Shown in pieces: positions 6,106-10,102 of a stretch of 10,102 bases of DNA; position 1 is the first letter of the stretch, and each line of letters begins with the position of its first letter. The notes under the pieces are model-generated. The model saw nothing but the letters and a program-made list of their open reading frames with translations. It did not search any database and had not been told where the DNA came from. The position numbers and the translations under genes are program-made. Source of the DNA: CAYGXH01 sp964354485 (GTDB lineage Bacteria; Bacteroidota; Ignavibacteria; UBA10030; SZUA-254); NCBI GenBank assembly GCA_964354485.1, contig CAYGZY010000230.1, forward strand, positions 1 through 10,102. The letters run 5' to 3'.

Positions 6106-8664
6106 ATGATTGGAAAGACTATCTCCCATTATAAGATCCTTGAAAAATTAGGTGAGGGCGGAATGGGAGTAGTCTATCGTGCCCGTGATACGAAACTCGA
6201 TCGGGATGTTGCACTGAAGTTTCTCCCCCCAAATCTTGCAGTTTCTCAGGAAGAAATTAAACGTTTTGAGACAGAGGGGAAGGCAGTCTCTTCATTAAAT
6301 CATCCTAACATCGCTACGATCTTTGATATCGATGAAGTCGATGATCCCACAACTGTGGGTAAGCAGAGGTACCTCGTCCTCGAATATATTCCTGGTGGGA
6401 CACTTAAAACGAAGTTGAAACAGTTAAAATCCGAAGATAAAAGATTTTCGGTTGCCGATGTCATCAACTACGGAATACAAATCGCCGAAGCGCTGGCACA
6501 CGCACACCTTCATCACATTGTCCATCGGGATGTGAAGACCGATAATATTATGCTTACAGCTGAGAGGAAGGTGAAGCTGACTGATTTTGGTTTGGCAAAG
6601 CTGAGGGGAAGAGTGCAGGTTACTAAGACCGGGAGCACGCTCGGAACAGCGGCATACATGTCACCTGAGCAAATCCGTGGAGAAGAAGCCGATCAGCGAT
6701 CAGATATTTTTTCTTTCGGTGTTGTTTTATACGAACTTGTAACATCTCAATTACCGTTTCAGGGTGAGTTTGAAGCTGCTTTGAGTTACTCCATTCTGAA
6801 TGAACATCCCCAGCCCGTTAAATCGTTGAGAGCTGACGTGCCGGAAGCGCTGGAGCGAATCATCAATCGTTGTCTTGAGAAAGATCCGGCAAAGCGGTAT
6901 CAGAGTGCAGATGAGATCACTAAGGAGTTAAGTAACCTGGAGCAGAGTATCGGTTCCAAATCATCTTCGATGCAAGATAAGTTCGAGGAAAACCGGCTCA
7001 TCAGGCGTCGTGGTGTCAGGTTGGCATTGGGATCGATTGCCTTTGTAGTAATTATTGGCGTAGTCAGTGTTATTCTGTTCTATCCTGAATCAGGATCGAA
7101 TGAAGTGAACAGAAAATCTATTGCAGTTCTCCCGTTCAAAAATTTAAGTGATAGCAAGGAAGACGAATACTTCAGTGACGGGCTAACGGAGGATCTAATA
7201 GCACAATTATCGAAGATATCTGATTTGAGGGTTATTTCCCGTACATCAGTAATGCAGTTTAAGGGCATCAATAAAAGTATCCGGGAGATAGCCGCGGAGC
7301 TTAATGTTGTGAACATTCTCGAAGGGAGCGTTCGCAGTGCCGGTAACAATGTGCGGATAGTTGCACAGCTTATTGATGCGACTAAGGATGACCATCTCTG
7401 GGCGGAGACGTATGATAGGGAAATGACACAGATTTTCACCATACAGAGTGATATTGCCTTTCGAATTGCAACCGCCTTAAGATCAACTCTAACTCAGGGT
7501 GAGCGTGATCGGATACAGAAAAAACCCACAGAAAATATTACTTCCTACTCCTACTACATGAGGGGGCGTGAATATTATAACCTCTACACCAACGAGTACA
7601 ATGAAAAGGCTGTCTCTCTCTTTCAGAAATCTCTCCAACTCGATCCGCAGTATGCTTTGGCATATGCAGGTTTGGGTGATGCCTTTGCACAGAGAGTCCT
7701 GAGGTTTGGATACCCTGCGGTATGGATTGATTCCTCGATCACATACAGCACCAAAGCTATCGCACTCGATCCGACACTCGCGGAGGGTTATAAGGCATTG
7801 GGCCTTAGTTATGCTTCGAAGGGATGGTTTCGCCGGGCTATCGAGATGTACAACAAAGCGATTGAATATAATCCAGGCGCTACTTCTGCGATCATAAATA
7901 TTGGTATTGTAAAATTGAATACCGGAAAGTTTGATGAAGCGGTTGAATGGCTCCATAAGGGGCTACAAAGTGATCCCCTGGCGGTAAACTCATATGTCGG
8001 TCTGGGGTATGCATATTTTTCAGTCGGCGATATAATAAAGCATGAGGAAACGGTTAACAAATGGACTATTCTAGACCCAAATAATGTCCATGTTTATATT
8101 GGTAATAGTATGACTGCCATGCTGCAGAAAGAATATAAGCGAGCGATGGACGAAATTATGAAGCCTCTTTCTGCCATGCCTGATAATGTTATCCTCCTCA
8201 GTGGTGCAGGTGACATACAACTTGCTATGGGCAATCTTACAGAAGCAAAAAAGTATTACGAATCTGTAGTGAAAAAAGACTCCCTGCTTCGCTCTACTGT
8301 AACAGGGAGGCTGCCGCTTTTAGGATTAGGGTACATCATGTGGAAAGGAGGCAATCATGATGGAGCACGTAAGGTATTTACAAAAATTGTTACGAATGAT
8401 CAAAAAGAAATAGGTGAAGGGAATGAACGTTTCTCCTTGCCGTTAGCCATCGCCTGCATCAATGCAATTGAGGGAAAGAAGGATGAAGCATACAAATGGC
8501 TTCAGAAAGCCGTGGATGCGGGTTGGCGTTATTACAATTGGGCACAGGTGGATCCGATGTTGGAAAATTTATGGGGCGATGAGAAGTTTAAAACTATTAT
8601 GACATTCCTTAAAAACGATATTGACCGGATGCGTGAAAGAATGATGGTTGCGGAAAAGCAATAA
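6106..8664 (+). CDS. Membrane Ser/Thr protein kinase with TolB/FlgO-like and TPR domains
   Basis: This is a eukaryotic-type (Hanks) kinase predicted to phosphorylate Ser/Thr on partner proteins in response to something sensed outside the cytoplasm. The kinase domain spans about 9-278: Gly loop GEGGMG (16-21), Lys38 (VALK), catalytic HRD 140-142 with Lys144 and Asn147, DFG 160-162, GT 180-181, SPE 186-188 and Arg264. It therefore looks active. One TM helix at about 304-326 follows. Outside lies a TolB N-terminal/FlgO-like domain (about 337-463), starting SIAVLPFKNLSD and including YFSDGLTEDL and LEGSVR. About eight TPR-like units (about 481-806) follow and probably bind protein or peptide. The C-terminal stretch (about 798-835, WLQKAVDAGW and on) is typical of this fusion family. 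ATG 6106 is the first in-frame ATG; only a weak AGAAG precedes it. The partner is unknown; the divergent ABC operon and downstream genes are candidates. Confidence 0.93.
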   Translation: MIGKTISHYKILEKLGEGGMGVVYRARDTKLDRDVALKFLPPNLAVSQEEIKRFETEGKAVSSLNHPNIATIFDIDEVDDPTTVGKQRYLVLEYIPGGTLKTKLKQLKSEDKRFSVADVINYGIQIAEALAHAHLHHIVHRDVKTDNIMLTAERKVKLTDFGLAKLRGRVQVTKTGSTLGTAAYMSPEQIRGEEADQRSDIFSFGVVLYELVTSQLPFQGEFEAALSYSILNEHPQPVKSLRADVPEALERIINRCLEKDPAKRYQSADEITKELSNLEQSIGSKSSSMQDKFEENRLIRRRGVRLALGSIAFVVIIGVVSVILFYPESGSNEVNRKSIAVLPFKNLSDSKEDEYFSDGLTEDLIAQLSKISDLRVISRTSVMQFKGINKSIREIAAELNVVNILEGSVRSAGNNVRIVAQLIDATKDDHLWAETYDREMTQIFTIQSDIAFRIATALRSTLTQGERDRIQKKPTENITSYSYYMRGREYYNLYTNEYNEKAVSLFQKSLQLDPQYALAYAGLGDAFAQRVLRFGYPAVWIDSSITYSTKAIALDPTLAEGYKALGLSYASKGWFRRAIEMYNKAIEYNPGATSAIINIGIVKLNTGKFDEAVEWLHKGLQSDPLAVNSYVGLGYAYFSVGDIIKHEETVNKWTILDPNNVHVYIGNSMTAMLQKEYKRAMDEIMKPLSAMPDNVILLSGAGDIQLAMGNLTEAKKYYESVVKKDSLLRSTVTGRLPLLGLGYIMWKGGNHDGARKVFTKIVTNDQKEIGEGNERFSLPLAIACINAIEGKKDEAYKWLQKAVDAGWRYYNWAQVDPMLENLWGDEKFKTIMTFLKNDIDRMRERMMVAEKQ

Positions 8665-8766
8665 CGAATCGATCCATCATGAAATCAGTATAAGACAACA
8701 GAGAAAAATACATATTATATCCAAATAAGAATCGGTGGATGAGAGGGATAAAGGAAATCACATAGC

Positions 8767-9528
8767 ATGTTTACAAAAGCGATTGTCAGAGTGCCGTGTA
8801 AAAATCTTGTGAACGGAATCACGACGGCCAATCTAGGCAAACCTGATTACGCCAATGCCGTGGCTCAACATGAACAGTATGTAGAGGCGCTAAAGGTGTG
8901 CGGACTCGATGTAACAATCCTGCCTCCTGATGAGGAATATCCTGACTCGACATTCGTTGAAGATACAGCTCTATTGACGCCTGAGTGTGCAATTATCACT
9001 AATCCTGGTGCTTCTTCCCGTAAAGGTGAAGTTGTAGGTATCAAAAAAGTATTATATGAGTTTTATCGTAATATCGAGCAGGTGCATCCTCCGGGTACGG
9101 TTGATGGAGGTGATATCCTCGCGGTCGATGATCATTACTACATTGGTCTGTCTGATCGTACGAATCTAGAAGGGGCACGACAAGTTATTAAAATACTGGA
9201 AAATTTCGGAAAGACAGCTTCAACGGTAAAAGTGAAGAATATACTTCATCTCAAATCCGGGATAGCATATCTTGGAAACCGGCATTTGGTGATGAGCAGT
9301 GTGTTTCAATCCGATTCGCTCTTTAAGGAATTTACCATCATCCGAGTTGACGAAAAGGAGAGCTACTCTGCAAATTGCGTGCATATTAATAATAGTATCA
9401 TATTACCTAAAGGATTCGCTAAAGCGAGAGCAATGATTGAAAATACCGGTTTTTCCACTCTGGAAGTGGATGTATCGGAATTCAGGAAACTTGATGGCGG
9501 AGTGAGCTGTCTCTCCTTGAGATTTTGA
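8767..9528 (+). CDS. N(G),N(G)-dimethylarginine dimethylaminohydrolase (DDAH)
   Basis: DDAH (EC 3.5.3.18) hydrolyses N-omega-methylated arginines to citrulline plus methylamine or dimethylamine through a covalent thiouronium intermediate, in the cytoplasm. The 253 residues are the size of the Pseudomonas enzyme (254 residues). The pentein-fold motifs are present: FVEDT (63-67), catalytic acid Asp113 in TVDGGDIL (111-118), YIGLSDRTN (125-133), catalytic His161 (ILHLKSG) and nucleophile Cys248 in the C-terminal DGGVSCLSLRF. The acid is Asp, as in the animal enzymes, where the Pseudomonas enzyme has Glu. The ATG at 8767 has AAGGA 11 bases upstream and an in-frame stop at 8749, so no earlier start is possible. 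It lies 102 bp after the kinase gene with no clear promoter between, so co-transcription is possible. Another guanidine substrate within the same superfamily cannot be excluded. Confidence 0.93.
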   Translation: MFTKAIVRVPCKNLVNGITTANLGKPDYANAVAQHEQYVEALKVCGLDVTILPPDEEYPDSTFVEDTALLTPECAIITNPGASSRKGEVVGIKKVLYEFYRNIEQVHPPGTVDGGDILAVDDHYYIGLSDRTNLEGARQVIKILENFGKTASTVKVKNILHLKSGIAYLGNRHLVMSSVFQSDSLFKEFTIIRVDEKESYSANCVHINNSIILPKGFAKARAMIENTGFSTLEVDVSEFRKLDGGVSCLSLRF

Positions 9529-9585
9529 AATATTCCAGTTATATTAAGTGTGGTTCGATAATTCAAATTCACAATTGTATGTTAT

Positions 9586-9591
9586 GGAGGG
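9586..9591 (+). promoter_or_regulatory. Ribosome binding site fixing the STAS-like gene start
   Basis: GGAGGG is followed 4 bases later by ATG at 9596. It picks this ATG over the in-frame ATG at 9548, which would add 16 unlike residues and has no Shine-Dalgarno motif. Confidence 0.75.
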
Positions 9592-9595
9592 ATCT

Positions 9596-9997
9596 ATGCC
9601 ATACAATCTTACAGTAGTACAAAAAAATAGGTATCTACACGCAACAGTCCGGGGTGACAATAGTCCCGCCGATATCCAGCAGTACCTTATGGATGTTCAG
9701 CATGCTTGTGAGACACACGACTGCCGGAAAGTGCTGATCGAAGAAAATCTTACTGGACCAACGATTGGTACATTTGATATCTTCGATGTCGTCACGAAAC
9801 TGAGTCAGGATGCGGCGCGTGCGAAACTTAAGATTGCATATGTTGACGTGAATCAGAAACATGATTTGAATGCGATGCATTTCGCTGAAAGTGTAGCCCG
9901 CAATCGCAGTGTGAACGTGAAGATGTTTTCCAATATTCGTGAAGCCGAGGAATGGCTGCTAAAAGGTGTGCAGACTGACCGCCCCCTAAAGGGGTGA
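9596..9997 (+). CDS. STAS/SpoIIAA-like single-domain protein
   Basis: This small cytoplasmic protein of 133 residues has no signal peptide or membrane segment. It reads as one alpha/beta domain of the STAS/SpoIIAA-like type: a first strand pair (about 4-18, LTVVQKNRYLHATVRG), a helix (about 22-40), a strand with KVLIEENLTGP (44-54), a helix after GTFDIFDVV (57-65), the strand LKIAYVDV (about 77-84), a helix (about 89-100), VNVKMFSN and the final helix EAEEWL. The pattern resembles a family of bacterial hypothetical proteins with the IEENL and AYVDVN motifs. The Asp-Ser-Ser phosphorylation motif of true SpoIIAA anti-anti-sigma factors is not present, so classic partner switching is doubtful. 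It lies 67 bp after the DDAH gene in the same direction and may share its transcript. The exact role is unknown. Confidence 0.75.
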   Translation: MPYNLTVVQKNRYLHATVRGDNSPADIQQYLMDVQHACETHDCRKVLIEENLTGPTIGTFDIFDVVTKLSQDAARAKLKIAYVDVNQKHDLNAMHFAESVARNRSVNVKMFSNIREAEEWLLKGVQTDRPLKG

Positions 9998-10033
9998 TAG
10001 TTCCGCTCCACTTCTTCTTATCGTTATAGTAGA

Positions 10034-10102
10034 TTACAGCCCTACTTGTTCAACCCAAATCGTAATGTCATCTCCCAAACGACTGAAGTCATTTAGTCGA
10101 GC
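10034..10102 (-). CDS. Possible 3' end of a convergent gene (partial)
   Basis: On the minus strand one frame is open from the window edge to a TAA at 10036-10034, 22 codons, ending GDDITIWVEQVGL. The other two minus frames hit stops within the first dozen bases. The protein-like composition and the 36-bp convergent spacing to the STAS-like gene suggest a real gene end. The DDIT motif near the C-terminus recalls SpoIIE/PP2C-type phosphatases, which often end with a strand after DD(I/M/A)T, but 22 residues are too few to name it. Confidence 0.35.
   Translation of the reverse strand, partial: ARLNDFSRLGDDITIWVEQVGL

Noticed and set aside
7489..7956. 155-codon minus-strand frame inside the kinase gene
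   Set aside because: It lies opposite the TPR-coding part of a clearly real gene and shows no recognisable motif; it is a shadow frame.
9983..9994. CCCC-TAAA-GGGG hairpin as a terminator for the STAS-like gene
   Set aside because: It lies inside the last codons, has a 4-bp stem and is not followed by a T run.
10080..10099. Inverted repeat CGACTGAA / TTTAGTCG near the window end
   Set aside because: It has one mismatch (G-T) and no T run, and it lies within the probable partial gene, so it is likely chance.
1..10102. CRISPR array, tRNA or rRNA genes, toxin-antitoxin pairs, phage or defence genes
   Set aside because: No regularly spaced repeats with spacers, no RNA gene signatures and no such protein motifs were found on either strand.

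Overview
The window looks like chromosomal DNA of moderate GC from a bacterium of the FCB group (Bacteroidota, Ignavibacteriota or Chlorobiota-like). The sequence evidence is modest. The best promoter, upstream of the kinase gene, matches the TTTG / TAnnTTTG pattern of Bacteroidota housekeeping promoters (TTTG at 6037, TAACTTTG at 6061, 20 bp apart), and a near match lies upstream of the OPT transporter gene. The large fused Ser/Thr kinase-TolB/FlgO-TPR protein is also of a kind common in Ignavibacteria-like genomes. Species cannot be named from the sequence alone.

Layout. (1) Positions 1 to about 1450 hold one end of an insertion sequence: a DDE transposase on the minus strand, with a regulatory-looking start region containing two 22-bp direct repeats and a hairpin over the ribosome binding site. 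The other IS end lies before position 1. (2) 1560-3623, plus strand: an OPT-family (oligopeptide/metal-chelate) transporter. (3) 5840 to 3667, minus strand: a two-gene MacB/LolD-type ABC exporter operon, ATPase then permease, overlapping by 4 bp and convergent with the OPT gene. (4) 5841-6105: a divergent promoter region with a 13-bp tandem repeat and an FCB-type promoter. (5) 6106-8664, plus strand: an 852-residue membrane Ser/Thr kinase with an extracytoplasmic TolB/FlgO-like domain and TPRs. (6) 8767-9528: a dimethylarginine dimethylaminohydrolase (DDAH) with its complete Asp-His-Cys catalytic set. (7) 9596-9997: a 133-residue STAS/SpoIIAA-like protein. (8) 10102 to 10034, minus strand: probably the last 22 codons of a convergent gene.

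How they fit together. The ABC pair is a self-contained envelope export/extraction unit without its adaptor in the window. Kinase, DDAH and STAS-like genes lie in the same direction with gaps of 102 and 67 bp and may be co-transcribed, but a shared function is only an inference. I do not see a clear-cut new defence or mobile system. The most distinctive signals are the layered translation control at the transposase start (apparent frame break at a run of seven A, Shine-Dalgarno site inside a hairpin, iterated repeats at the IS end), the kinase promoter with its tandem operator-like repeat, and the kinase-DDAH-STAS neighbourhood.
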